Assembly: GCA_014529385.2 (NCBI GenBank)
Contig: CM043946.1
Coordinates: forward strand, 18,232,077-18,296,076
DNA length: 64,000 nucleotides
Origin: Adiantum capillus-veneris
Taxonomy: Eukaryota > Streptophyta > Polypodiopsida > Polypodiales > Pteridaceae
Reading direction: 5' to 3'
Positions 19,833-29,883 of the stretch are shown here, piece by piece. The notes below the pieces were generated by a model. That model saw only the letters and a list, made by a program, of their open reading frames with translations, ran no database searches and had not been told where the DNA came from. Numbering within the stretch: the first letter of the stretch is position 1; each line of letters starts with the position of its first letter. The position numbers and the translations under genes were made by a program.

Positions 19833-20776
19833 GTGGGAAAAAGCAACCTTGGTGTGAGCGCAAGGCCGCAAAGGGGTGCGCCCGCAGAAAAGGGTAGAAC
19901 TCGGGTGAAGAGAAGATCCTTCTCAACGTGGTTTGCAAGCGAAAGAAAACCTCAAGAACCTCAAGAACCAAGACCCACAAGAACCGAAGTTCCTCGTGAA
20001 CTTAAGAACCCAAGACCCACAAGAACCCATGACTTCAGAATGATCATCACTCGAAGCGGAATGGATACTTCGCTTGGAGGTGATGAGCATGAGAGAGGCG
20101 AAGAAGAATTTTCCCCACCGGCAGGTTTTTCCGACCCTTCCCCATCTACGACAAAGATTGCACTAACTCCTATGGAGGAGTTACAGCAGATGTTTATGGA
20201 AAGAATGGCAGAAATGAAACGCAGACACGCAGAAGACAAAGCAGAAAGAGAAGCCGAAAGAAAGGCAAGACAAGAACGGCACGACCGACACATGCAAGAG
20301 TTCTTACGACTCTTGTATCCCGTGCCGACACAGATGCAAGAGATTCAGGATACGGAGACTCTCTCAGTCTCTTCTTCTCCAAAGCATGACACGCAGGATT
20401 TGCATGATTGTGTGAAGCATGATGATTTGGATGACAAAAATAAGCATGATGTTTTGAATGATATTGCTAAGCATGATGATTTGGATGCCAATGACAAGCA
20501 TGATGATTTGCATGATCAAGATGTGATTTCTCACAAGCATGATGAGTTGCATGAAGATGATGTGATTGTTCACAGGGATGATGTGTTAGTGGATGCTTTT
20601 CCTAGCGAAGCTAACCTCGTTGTAGATTCGATCAATCACGAAGATCCGATCTTGGCTTTCGAGTCGAGGTCCAAAGAACCCCCACAAGACGATTCGATCA
20701 TTCAAGAAGAAGCGATCTTGGCTCTCGAGCCTTGGTCCAAAGAACCTCACAAGAAGTATTGTGTGTCCGCATGATT
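19833..20776 (+). CDS. KZ: gag head fused in frame to KHDDL-repeat ORF
   Basis: The 313-codon frame starts with a basic leader (MGKSNLGVSARPQRG, then QEPQEP repeats), continues as the charged gag N-terminus (DEHERGEEEFSPP, then a long K/E/R-rich helix about residues 118-165), and passes directly into repeats such as KHDDLDDKNKHD and KHDDLDANDKHDDLHDQD, ending near SKEPHKKYC. In KX the capsid core, knuckle and protease lie between these two parts, so KZ is an internally deleted form that kept the frame. A frameshift follows; the rest of the ORF is at 20781-21466. Function unknown. Confidence 0.55.
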
Positions 20777-20780
20777 GATA

Positions 20781-21466
20781 CGCACGCATTGTTCAAGTGT
20801 TTCATTCGTGAAGGTTTTCTGTATTTTAGTCAACATCGTTATGTGATCCCTTTTCCTAGGCATGAGGTATTGTATGTTGAGCATGTTTCTATCATGGATG
20901 AGCACGAATGTATGCAGATTGTTCATGAAGTTTGTATGTCAGGAAGTCACATTCCATGTCTCTTCCTTGGCATGACACAGTTTCTGAAAGACCACATGAT
21001 AGTATGAGCACCAAGCATGGGCATTTCCATTGTGATTTGCCACAGTTGATTGATTTCGATCAAACAGAAAAGATTCGATCGCATTGTTTGCATGTGTTTG
21101 ATGAATGGGTTGTCACTCCGTCTCTATGTTCATCTACATTGCATACACAGTCTTTAGAGAAGAGAAGATTTTTTTCCTTCACTTTACATGGAATGGGTAT
21201 GTTCATGGCTTTGTGTTGGAGATGGTTTCAGGAATTTTCAGCCATGGAGATTCTTGAAGACAACAGAAGCATGACTCTAGACGAAGTTCAAGCATCGAAG
21301 GAGCCACAGAAGACTTTGTCGCTTTCGGCGCAGCCCAAAGAAGCAAGCGTTGCAGACCTTTATGAAGTTCAAGTATCGCACGACCCACACATCAGAGTGC
21401 GCCGGCGAAGAGTCCCTTCCAAGATTCCGGATGCTATTGGCGATCTCCCTCGACGCCGTACAGTTC
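20781..21466 (+). pseudogene. KZ: rest of conserved K ORF
   Basis: Two overlapping frames (to 21007, and 20932-21466) match the KX tail ORF: GFLYFSQHRYVIPFPRH, MDEHECM, then HGMGMFMALCWRWFQEFSAM and RRRVPSKIPDAIGDLPRRR. The hydrophobic FTLHGMGMFMALCW stretch could be membrane-associated but is short. The match stops at GGTACC (21467-21472), where the sequence flips into KY gag. No known domain is recognised. Confidence 0.55.
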
Positions 21467-21472
21467 GGTACC

Positions 21473-22280
21473 TAGCTGCAAACCACGATTAGAAAAAGAC
21501 ATAACCGGCATACCATTTTGCTTGAGAGCGCGCCAATCGTCCTTCAATCATGCGAGGTACTGAGGTGGCATAAACCGCGCCTTGAGCTTGTCTTGGAAAT
21601 CAGCCCAACTAAAAGAGAGGGGCGTGAAATCGTCGGCTGTCTCTAGGTGTGCGGCTAGCTGTGCCTCTTGCCATGCGTGGTACCAATTAATGGCATCACC
21701 GGCAAGGTACATAGCTGCCGTCAAAACTTTGCTATTTCCTGTTTTCTTAGTTGTCGCAAAATAAGCATTAAATTGATGCAACCAAGAATGAATAACTGTA
21801 GCATCTATCTTACCGTCAATACTTACTGAAAGTCAACTTTTCTGTGATTGGATGGTTCGAATCCGCATCGTGGTTTGTTTCACTTGACGAACTCCCACGA
21901 TCTTTGGGTGGTTCGGTCTTCGATGCTAGGACTTGAGCAATAAATTCTTGATTGCGAAGCTCCCTTTGACCTTCACGCTCGGCGTCCTTTTCTGCTTTTC
22001 GTTCATTTCGTTCATCGCGCTCGCGTTTGAGAGCAAGTCGATTTTCTTCTTGTTGTGCGGCAAGTCTTGCGTTTCTTTCATCGCGCTCACGTTCATGAGT
22101 AAGGCGATTTGCTTCTTGTCTATCCATCATGGCCATCATCTGCTTGACCATTGCCTCCATAGGGTTTGGTGCACTGGGTGCCGTAGATGGCGAAGGGGGA
22201 GGGTTGAAGAAATCATCTCCGGGTGGGGACGAGTCTTCGTCACACCTCTCATGCTCATCACCTGTATGCAAAGTATCCAT
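21473..22280 (-). pseudogene. KY gag, truncated
   Basis: The minus strand from 22280 encodes the K gag N-terminus (DEHERCDEDSSPPGDDFF, MMAMMDRQEANRL, a charged coiled-coil-like region) and, after a frameshift at about 21816, the capsid-type core MYLAGDAINWYHAWQEA and DFQDKLKARFMPPQY. It matches KX gag closely. It ends abruptly at 21473, where KZ sequence in the opposite orientation begins. It is missing knuckle, protease and the tail ORF. Confidence 0.8.
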
Positions 22281-22761
22281 TCAGCTTCGGATGACGACCA
22301 TGCACTATAATCTTGGGTTCTTAAGCTCGCGAGGAACTTCGATTCTTGAGGTTCTTGAGGTCCTTGATTCGTGAGGGTCTTGGGGTCTTGAGGATCTTGA
22401 GGTTCTTGAGGTGTTCTTTCGCTTGCAAATCGCGTTTCAGAAGGATCTTCTCTTCACCCGAGTTCTACTCCTTTCTGCGAGCGCACCCCTTGGCGGCATT
22501 GCGCTCACATCAAGGTTGCTTTTTCCCACCTCACGTCGAGTGGCTGGCCGCTAAGTGCACGGTCCGCTCTCAATGAGTGAAAAGATACACAAGGGGAGGC
22601 TGGACAAGTCCTTCTTTCTTGGGATTCCTGTCACTCTTCAACAAGACACGATTAGAAATCGCCACGCCCAAGTAAACTTGGGTTCGTGCGATCGCAACAA
22701 GCAAAAAAAATTCTTGTGGTTCTTGTGGTTCTTTCCTTGAGTAATGCAAAACACTTCCAAA

Positions 22762-22773
22762 GCTCTGATACCA
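22762..22773 (-). other. Primer-binding site of KY
   Basis: The minus strand reads TGGTATCAGAGC one base from LTR d. KY and KZ primer sites therefore face each other. Confidence 0.85.
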
Positions 22774-22774
22774 A

Positions 22775-23943
22775 TGTTAGGTGCAACGGAATGAATGTTG
22801 TATTTTCTCAAGATTAGTGATCTTTTCCGTCTTATGGAGAGTGCTATGATCACGAACAAAGTGAGTGGATATTGTGCGTACAAGTGAATGAGACTGAGAG
22901 AAGGAGAGAGAAGAGATACGACACCGAGAGGTTGTAAAACCCTCCTCCGAAGGCCCCACTCTCGTCGGCGAGAGTGGTCTACTTTGATTGCACAAAGGTG
23001 TACAATGCGTATGCAATGGACTGACGCAATTTGGACTATGCCGATGACGACGACGACTTGGTGGCTGAAATCTGTGGTCTTCTAACTGCTGATTTTCGGG
23101 ACTGTTTCGGTGGCTGAAAATGACTGTTTTGGCTGCATTTTTATGGCTGAAAATGGGGGAACATCTGCAACCAGTCTGGGGCTGATTTGCTACTGTGTCA
23201 TAGGCTGAAAACACTGTGGTTCTGATGCGGTAAGGGGCTGAAACTGAAAACGCTGAGATGTCCTGCTGCTAGCCAAAAGCGCTAGGCTGATCTGCATCTG
23301 CAATCCAAAAACGCTGGAATGGCAGCAGGTCTTAGCGTTAGCAACTTGTTGAGAAAACGCTGGTTATGGCAGTTGGAAAACGCCAAGGATGGGAATCTTT
23401 ATGGCGATGCTACATGCTGTGGGAGGAAACGCCAGAGGTGGGAGATGTTGGCGATGGAAATCTGCTGGGAATGCCGCTAAGGTGGAAGTCCACAAACTCT
23501 GGTGGTGCTGGGGGGGGGGGGGGGGGGGGGGGGGGGTTATTGCTGAGAAGTTGCCTGTTGAGCGGGAAGCTCCTACTGCCTCTTCTGCCAGAAAGTGCTA
23601 ACTTGGGTTTGCTTATATATTAACTTAACAAAATTGCCCTACCTACTTTTGTTGGAAAGTCACTTAAAAATAATAAGTGAAAAATACCAAAAATAGGGAA
23701 ATAGGCTAAATGCACTGGAAAATTCCCCTAACTGATGCTAATGGATTCTGATGGGAATTCCGATGATCATGCTGTGTGCAACCGGAGGATATGCATCTAT
23801 GCTAAGTGACTGGGCATGCACGGTCTACGAATAGACTCACAAAAGTGCTAGATCACTGCTAATCTAAACTGACTGCACTAACTGAACCCTGCTGTGGTGT
23901 AGCTTATCCACGGACACACAGGGTTGGGATGTGTCACGTGACA
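22775..23943 (-). repeat. K LTR d (5' LTR of KY), with 27-G tract
   Basis: Complete LTR, TGTTAGGTGCAACGG to GTGTCACGTGACA. It contains a pure run of 27 G at 23510-23536 at the position where other K LTRs have 6-13. It lacks about 50 bp near its start relative to 28094-29320 (direct jump from GTGATCTT to TTCCGTC). Confidence 0.85.
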
Positions 23944-24748
23944 GGGGACCTTTGCAACCAACTTGGGGATGATCTGCTTCTATTCATCTGCTGAAAAACT
24001 GCGTCTTTCAAAGGCTGAAATTCTGCTGTAAAAACGCTACCAAAATCTGAGATCTGCTGGCGTGTTTGTCTGATGTCGCTAGGGCTCTGCTGAGGTTGGA
24101 AACGTTGGAAAGGGGCTGCGGTCTTGCTGGCAAAAACGCTACAAACGCTGATCACTGCTGGCTGCCTAGCGTTAGTAAAAACGCTGAGGGCTGGCAGTGG
24201 GGGTTGTCGTGGAGAATTTGTCAGAGACGAGGCTTATGGCGATAGTATGCTGTGAGAGAAAACGCTTAGGCTAGAAACTTATAGGCGAGACTTCTGGTGA
24301 AGAAAACGCCAAGGGGAGGTTGGTCTAATGCTAAGGGGGGGTTATTGCTGAGAAGTTGCCTGTTGAGCGGAAGCTCCTGTTGCCTCTTCTGCCAGAAAGT
24401 GCTAACTTGGGTTTGCTTATATATTAACTTAGCAAAATTGCCCTACCTTCTTTTGTTGGAAAGTCATTAAAAAATAATAAGTGAAAATACCAATAAATAG
24501 GAAAATAGGCTAAATGCACCGGAAAATTTCCCTAACTGATGCTAATGGATTCTGATGGGAATTCCGATGATGATGCTGTGTGCAACCGGAGGATATGCAT
24601 CTATGCTAAGTGACTGGGCATGCACGGTCTACGAATAGACTCACAAAAGTGCCAGATCACTGCTAATCTAAATTGATTGAACTGACGGGAACCCTGCTAT
24701 GGTGTAGCTTTTCCACGGACACATAGGGTTGGGATGTGTCACGTGACA
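23944..24748 (-). repeat. KX 3' LTR, proximal piece
   Basis: Starts GGGGACC and ends GTGTCACGTGACA, matching 28517-29320. The remainder is at 11273-11697. Confidence 0.85.
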
Positions 24749-24762
24749 TCCCCTTCTTTTCA
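24749..24762 (-). promoter_or_regulatory. Polypurine tract of KX
   Basis: The minus strand reads AAAAGAAGGGGA directly before the 3' LTR. It resembles the T1 tract. Confidence 0.8.
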
Positions 24763-25781
24763 AAGTGAGGTACTGGTACCGACCTCTATGGCGTCGAAGG
24801 AGATCGCCAATAGCATCCGGAATCCTGGAAGGGACTCTTCGCCGGCCCACTATGCTGTGTGGGTCAAGCGGTACTTGAACTTCATAAAGGTTTGCAACGC
24901 TTGCTTCCTTGGGCCGCACCGAAAGCGACACAAAGTCTTCTGAATCTCCTTTCTTGCTTCAACTTCGTGTAGAGTCCTGCTTCTTTCTTCTTCAAGAATC
25001 TCCATGGCTGAAATTTCCTGAAACCATCTCCAACACAAAACCATGAACATACCCATTCCATGTAAAGTGAAGGAAACAAATCTCGTCTTCTTTGAAGACT
25101 GTGTATGCAATGTCGATGAACATAGAGACGGAGTGACAACCCGTTCATCAAACCCATGCAAACAATGCGATCGAATCTTTCTCTTATGATCTAGAGCAAT
25201 CAACTGTGGCAATTCACAACAGAAATGCCCATGCTTTCATGTGCTCGTTCGGAAACTGTATCAAGCCAAGGAAGAGACATGGACTGTGACTTCCGTACAT
25301 ACAAACTTTTCAGCTTTTCATGAACAATCCGCATACATTCGTGCTCATCCATGAGAGAAATGTGCTCAATATACAATATGTCATGCCTAGGAAAAGGGAT
25401 CACATAACGATGTTGACTAAAATATAGAAAACCTTCACGAATGAAACACTCCAACAATGCATGCGTATCAAACATGCGAACACATAATACTTCCTGTGAG
25501 GGTTCTTTGGACCAAGGCTCGAGAGCCAAGATCGGTTCTTCCTGAATGATCGAATCGTCGTGTGGGGGTTCTTTGGACCTCGACTCGAAAGCCAAGATCT
25601 GATCTTTGTGATTGATTGAATCTACAACGAGGTTAGTTTCGCTAGGAAAAGCATCAACTAACACATAAGCCTTGTGAACAATCACATCTTCTTCATGCAA
25701 ATCATCATGCTTGTCATTGTCATCCAAATCATCATGTAAATCATTATCCAACAAATCCTCATGCTTCTCATAATCATGCAA
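24762..25781 (-). pseudogene. KX: conserved unknown ORF between protease and 3' LTR
   Basis: The frame from 25781 begins with acidic/histidine repeats (DDLDDNDKHDDLHEEDVIVHK), then DAFPSETNLVVDSINHKD, SKEPPHDDSIIQEE, GFLYFSQHRYVIPFPRH and MDEHECMRIVHEKL. After shifts near 25205 and 24900 it continues with HGMGMFMVLCWRWFQEISAM and RRRVPSRIPDAIGDL. The same order is found in KZ with amino-acid changes, so the ORF is a family feature of roughly 380-400 residues. It lies where env-like genes occur in some gypsy elements, but no signal peptide is seen. No known family is recognised. Confidence 0.55.
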
Positions 25782-25799
25782 ATGTCATGCTGTGCAGAA

Positions 25800-26311
25800 A
25801 AAGAGACTGAAAGAGTCTTCTTATCTCGAATCCTTTCAACCTTGTCGTGCATATTCGCAATGAGAGATGGAGAAGGAGCAATGTCCACTCCATGAAAGAC
25901 AGTAGGAGAATCACTTTTGGCATTGAGAGTTAAAGTGTTAGCCTCCCAATCAACGAGAGGGTTTATTTCACGAAACCATTTCATGCCTAAAATCATATCA
26001 CATCCTGAAAGAAGAGAAACAACAAATATTCTAGTGAAGGCAGTCTGTTGAATTGCAAACAACACATGAAGTCACTCCTTCGTGATGAGAGCGTCCATAC
26101 CAGGACGAAAGCCAGAGACCTCGATAGGAGATCTCGGACTAACTTCGAGGCCGGCTCTCTCAACAAGAGTGGGACTGATCACATCATGCATACTACCTGG
26201 ATCAAACAATATGACAAAACAGTGCCCCGACGTACGACCATAACATTTAATGAGAGAATCATCAATGGGAGGGTCCTGAGAAACTGTGGGCACAATCGTG
26301 TTATCATTCAT
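25800..26311 (-). pseudogene. KX aspartic protease
   Basis: FVILFDPGSMHDVISPTLVE near 26200 has the D-P-G-S active-site loop of retropepsin-like proteases. After a frameshift at about 26068, LLSGCDMILGMKWFREINPL is the second conserved segment (usual form DVILGMDWL). The enzyme would cleave the gag polyprotein. RT does not follow. Confidence 0.7.
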
Positions 26312-26623
26312 TGCATTGGCAGATGTAGTGGGTGTTGTGGGTTCTTTAGATTCATTCGATTCAAGCTTAGGACATGTTCGTTTTATGTGACCCTTAATGT
26401 GACAATGAAAACGACGACTTTCCTTAGAATAAGTGCTTTGTTCTTCCGACGTGATGTATCCTCCTACAATTCCTTGTGCTACCTTTTCATCTGGAGTAAG
26501 CTTAGGTTTAGCAATTGTGTTAGCCTTACGCTTAGATTCATTGGAAGAATTCTTTGATGAGAGACTGTTGGAAGATTGGTTAGAAGAGTTATCATTCTTA
26601 CCATTCTTACCGTTCTTAGAAGT
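26312..26623 (-). pseudogene. KX gag C-terminus with degenerate zinc knuckle
   Basis: After the stop at 26624 the frame resumes with an N/S/K-rich linker and FHCHIKGHIKRTCPKLE near 26370. The C-H-C part of a CCHC knuckle is present but the first cysteine is replaced, so zinc binding may be lost. Confidence 0.55.
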
Positions 26624-27571
26624 CTACGAGGTACTTGTGGAAGTCTTGTTCTCCTTAGGCTTTCCCTTGTTGTGTTTCATCTCTTGCGCGAGAGCAGTCG
26701 CTACCGCCTTGTTGAAATCGATTGGATCGAATACCTCGACATCGTACTTGATATACTCGTCCAATCCAAAGAGAAAAGCCTCTTTGCGCTCATCATCCGA
26801 CATGCGTAATTGGGTACCTAGCTGTAAAACACGATTAGAAAAAGTCATAACTGGCATACCATTTTGCTTCAGAGTGCGCCAATCGTCCTTCAATCGTGCG
26901 AGGTATTGAGGTGGCATAAACCGCGCCTTGAGCTTGTCTTGGAAATCAACCCAACTAAAACAGAGGGGCGTGAAATCGTCGGCTGCCTCTAGGTGCGCGG
27001 CTAGCTGTGCCTCTTGCCATGCGTGGTACCAATTGATGGCATCACCGGCAAGGTACATAGCTACTGTCAAAACTTTGCTATTTCCTGTCTTCTTAGTTGT
27101 CGCAAAATAAGCATTAAATTGATGCAACCAAGAATGAATAAGTGTAGCATCCATCTTACCGTCATACTTACTGAAAGTCAACTTTTCTGTAACTGGATGG
27201 TTGAAATCCGCATCGTGGCTTGCGCCACTTGACGAACTTCCACAATCTTTGGGTGGTTCGGTCTTCGAAGCTAGGATGTGGGAAATAAATTCTTGATGAC
27301 GAATCTCCCTTTGAGCTTCTCGTTCATCGTGCTCGCGTTCGAAAGTAAGTCGATTTTCTTCTTGTTTTGCGGCAAGAGCAAGGCGATTTGCTTCTTGTCT
27401 ATCCATCATGGCCATCATTTGCTTGACCACTTCCTCCATAGAGTTTGGTGGCGTAGATGGCGAAGGGGGAGGGTTGAAGAAATCATCTCCGGGTGGGGAC
27501 GAGTCTTCGTCGCCTCTCTCATGCTCATCACCTGTATGCGAAGTATCCATTCCGCTTCGGGTGACGACCAT
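26624..27571 (-). CDS. KX gag
   Basis: The 315-codon frame starts MVVTRSGMDTSHTGDEH. It has an acidic proline-rich N-terminus, a charged helix (residues about 45-100) and a retrotransposon gag core with MYLAGDAINWYHAWQEA, FQDKLKARFMPPQYLARL and LGTQLRMSDDERKEAFLFGL. It ends at a TAG after KTSTSTS, before the knuckle. The capsid-type core is intact over its whole length, so this copy could still make a capsid fragment. Upstream 27572-27849 is open in another frame and may be an extended leader, as in KZ. Confidence 0.7.
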   Translation of the reverse strand: MVVTRSGMDTSHTGDEHERGDEDSSPPGDDFFNPPPSPSTPPNSMEEVVKQMMAMMDRQEANRLALAAKQEENRLTFEREHDEREAQREIRHQEFISHILASKTEPPKDCGSSSSGASHDADFNHPVTEKLTFSKYDGKMDATLIHSWLHQFNAYFATTKKTGNSKVLTVAMYLAGDAINWYHAWQEAQLAAHLEAADDFTPLCFSWVDFQDKLKARFMPPQYLARLKDDWRTLKQNGMPVMTFSNRVLQLGTQLRMSDDERKEAFLFGLDEYIKYDVEVFDPIDFNKAVATALAQEMKHNKGKPKENKTSTSTS

Positions 27572-27589
27572 GCACTATAATCTTGGGGT

Positions 27590-27745
27590 CTTAAGCTCGC
27601 GAGGAACTTGGGTTCTTGAGGGTCTTGAGGTTCTTGAGGTCCTTGATTCGTGAGAATCTTGGGTTCTTGAGGTTCTTGAGGTTCTTGAGTCTTGAGGGTC
27701 TTGGGTTCTTGGGGTTCTTGAGGTTCTTGAGGTTTTCTTTCGCTT
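27590..27745 (-). repeat. 9-bp minisatellite in K leader (QEP repeats)
   Basis: Imperfect 9-bp units TTCTTGAGG/GTCTTGAGG/GTTCTTGGG repeat about fifteen times. On the minus strand they encode runs of Gln-Glu-Pro. KY (22330-22425) and KZ (19945-20035) have fewer units, so copy number varies. Confidence 0.8.
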
Positions 27746-28080
27746 GCAAATCGCGTTGAGAAGGATCTTCTCTTCACCCGAGTTCTACTCTTTTCTGCGG
27801 GCGCATCCCTTGGCGGCCTTGCGCTCACGCCAAGGTTGCTTTTTCCCACCTCACGTCGATTGGCCGGCCGCTAAGTGCACGGTCCGCTCTCAATGAGTGA
27901 AAAGAGACACAAGGCGAGGCTGGACAAGCCCTTCTTTCTTCGGATTCCTGTCACTCTTCAACAAAACACGATTAGGAATCGCCACGCCCAAGTAAACTTG
28001 GGTTCGTGCGATCGCAACAAGCAAAAAAATTCTTGTGGTTCTTGTGGTTTTTTCCTTGAGTAATGCAGAACACTTCCAAA

Positions 28081-28092
28081 GCTCTGATACCA
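28081..28092 (-). other. Primer-binding site of KX
   Basis: The minus strand reads TGGTATCAGAGC one base from the 5' LTR. Confidence 0.85.
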
Positions 28093-28093
28093 A

Positions 28094-29320
28094 TGTAAGG
28101 TGCAGCGGAATGAATGTTGTATTTTCTCAAGATTAGTGATCTTTATTGCTCAAGGTTCCTTTTAGTTCTTGGGGAAAGAGAGAGCTTTCTGTCTTATGGA
28201 GAGTGCTATGATCGCGAACAAAGTGAGTGGATTGTGCGTGCAAGTGAATGAGACTTAGAGAAGGAGAGAGAAGAGATACGACACCCGAGAGGTTGTAAAA
28301 CACTCCTCGGAAGGCCCCACTCTCGTCGGCAAGAGTGGTCTACTTTGATTGCACAAAGGTGTACAATGCGTATGCAATGGACTGATGCAATGGGACTATG
28401 CCGATGACGACGACGACTCGATGGCTGAATCTGTGATCTTCTTTGGCTGAATTTGTGGACTGTTTTCGGTGGCTGAAAATGACTGTTTTGGCTGCGTTTT
28501 CTTGGGCTAAACTTGAGGGGACTTCTGCAACCAACTTGGGGATGATTTGCTTCTATTCATCTGCTGAAAAACTGCGTCTTTCAAAGGCTGAAATTCTACT
28601 GCAAAAACGCTACCAAAATCTGAGATCTGCTGGCGTTTTTGTCTGATGTCGCTAGGGCTCTGCTGAGGTTGGAAACGCTGGAAAGGGGCTGCGGTCTTGC
28701 TGGCAAAAACGCTACAAACGGTGATCACTGCTGGCTGCCTAGCGTTAGTAAAAACGATGAGGGCTAGCAGTGGTTGTCGTGGAGAACACGTTAGAGACGA
28801 GGCTTATGGCGATGGTATGCTGTGAGAGAAAACGCTAATGCTGGAAACTTGTAGGCGAGGCTTCTGGTGAAGAAAAACGCCAAGGGGAGGTTGGTCTAAT
28901 GCTGAGGGGGGGGTACTGCTGAGAAGTTGCCTGTTAAGCAGGAAGCTCCTGCTGCCTCTTCTGCCAGAAAGTGCTAACTTGGGTCTGCTTATATATTAAC
29001 TTAGCAAAATTGCCCTACCTACTTTTGTTGGAAAGTCACTTAAAAATAATAAGTGAAAATACCAATAAATAGGAAAATAGGCTAAATGCACTGGAAAATT
29101 CCGCTTATTGATGCTAATGGATTCTGATGGGAATTCCGATGATCATGCTGTCTGCAACCGGAGGATATACATCTATGCTAAGTGACTGGGCATGCACGGT
29201 CTACGAATAGACTCACAAAAGTGCCAGATCACTGCTAATCTAAACTGACTGAACTGACGGGAACCCTGCTATGGTGTAGCTTGTCCACGGACACCTAGGG
29301 TTGGGATGTGTCACGTGACA
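28094..29320 (-). repeat. KX 5' LTR (1227 bp), reference copy of the K LTR
   Basis: Complete LTR from TGTAAGGTGCAGCGG to GTGTCACGTGACA. On the minus strand it starts TGTCACGTGACAC, a perfect 12-bp palindrome at the terminus. It contains many AAAACGCT motifs (28600-28900), an eight-G run near 28910 and TTATATATTAACTTAGC near 28990, a possible TATA region. Confidence 0.9.
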
Positions 29321-29883
29321 AATCATGTCTATGTTCTGCCTCATCATTGGAGAAAACAAAGATATCATCAAAGAAAGTGCCACCGAATAGTCTGTACTCT
29401 CGAAAAATCTTGTCCATCATCCGATTAAATGTCGCAGGAGGATTGGTTAGGCCAAAAGGCATCATCAAAAACTCAAATAACCCAAAAGTTATCCGAAAGG
29501 CTGTCTTATAGACATCTCCCGACGCGATTCAGATTTAATGATATCCACTTTTCAAGTCGATCCTGCTAAATCACGAGGATCCCTTAAGTCGGTCAAGTAT
29601 ATCATCGATTCTAGGAATTGGAAATGTGTTCTTGATGGTGATTTTGTTGAGAGCTCTATAATCGATGCACATTCTCCAAGATCCGTCTTTCTTCAAAACC
29701 AAGAACACTGGAGAGCAGTACGGTGAAGTACTAGGTTCGGACAAGACCCTTTTCCAAGAGGTCTTTCACTTGGTTCATAATCTCTTCGTTTTGGGCTCGG
29801 CTCACACGGTAAGATGGCCGGTGGTGTGCTTCTAGGTATCAAATCAATGGCATGATCTTCAGGACAAGCGGATGGTAACTCGC
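29321..29883 (-). pseudogene. CV1 RT fingers and palm, degenerate
   Basis: Minus-strand fragments in several frames give the gypsy RT order: [14 protein letters not shown]-like (usual WRMCVDYRALNK), ITIKN-type and PRID-type segments, then PFGLTNPPATFNRMMDKIF and FFDDIFVFSNDEAEH with the DD catalytic pair. The sequence stops at 29321 at the K LTR and continues at 11272. It has several frameshifts. Confidence 0.75.

Larger units (their letters stand above)
11273..29320 (-). mobile_element. KX: non-autonomous K-family LTR element with nested block
   Basis: KX has its 5' LTR at 28094-29320, interior at 24749-28093, and its 3' LTR in two pieces: 23944-24748 and 11273-11697. Together the pieces (about 1230 bp) match the 1227-bp 5' LTR end to end, so a 12.2-kb block (11698-23943) lies inside the 3' LTR. 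The interior codes for gag, a protease and an unknown ORF but no polymerase or integrase. No TSD is visible around the element (flanks GATT and TCCTC on the minus strand), which suggests loss or rearrangement at an edge. Confidence 0.75.

Noticed and set aside
20364-20573. Ile/Met-rich frame antisense to the KHDDL repeats
   Set aside because: It is the mirror of the GATGATTTG repeats and has no independent support.
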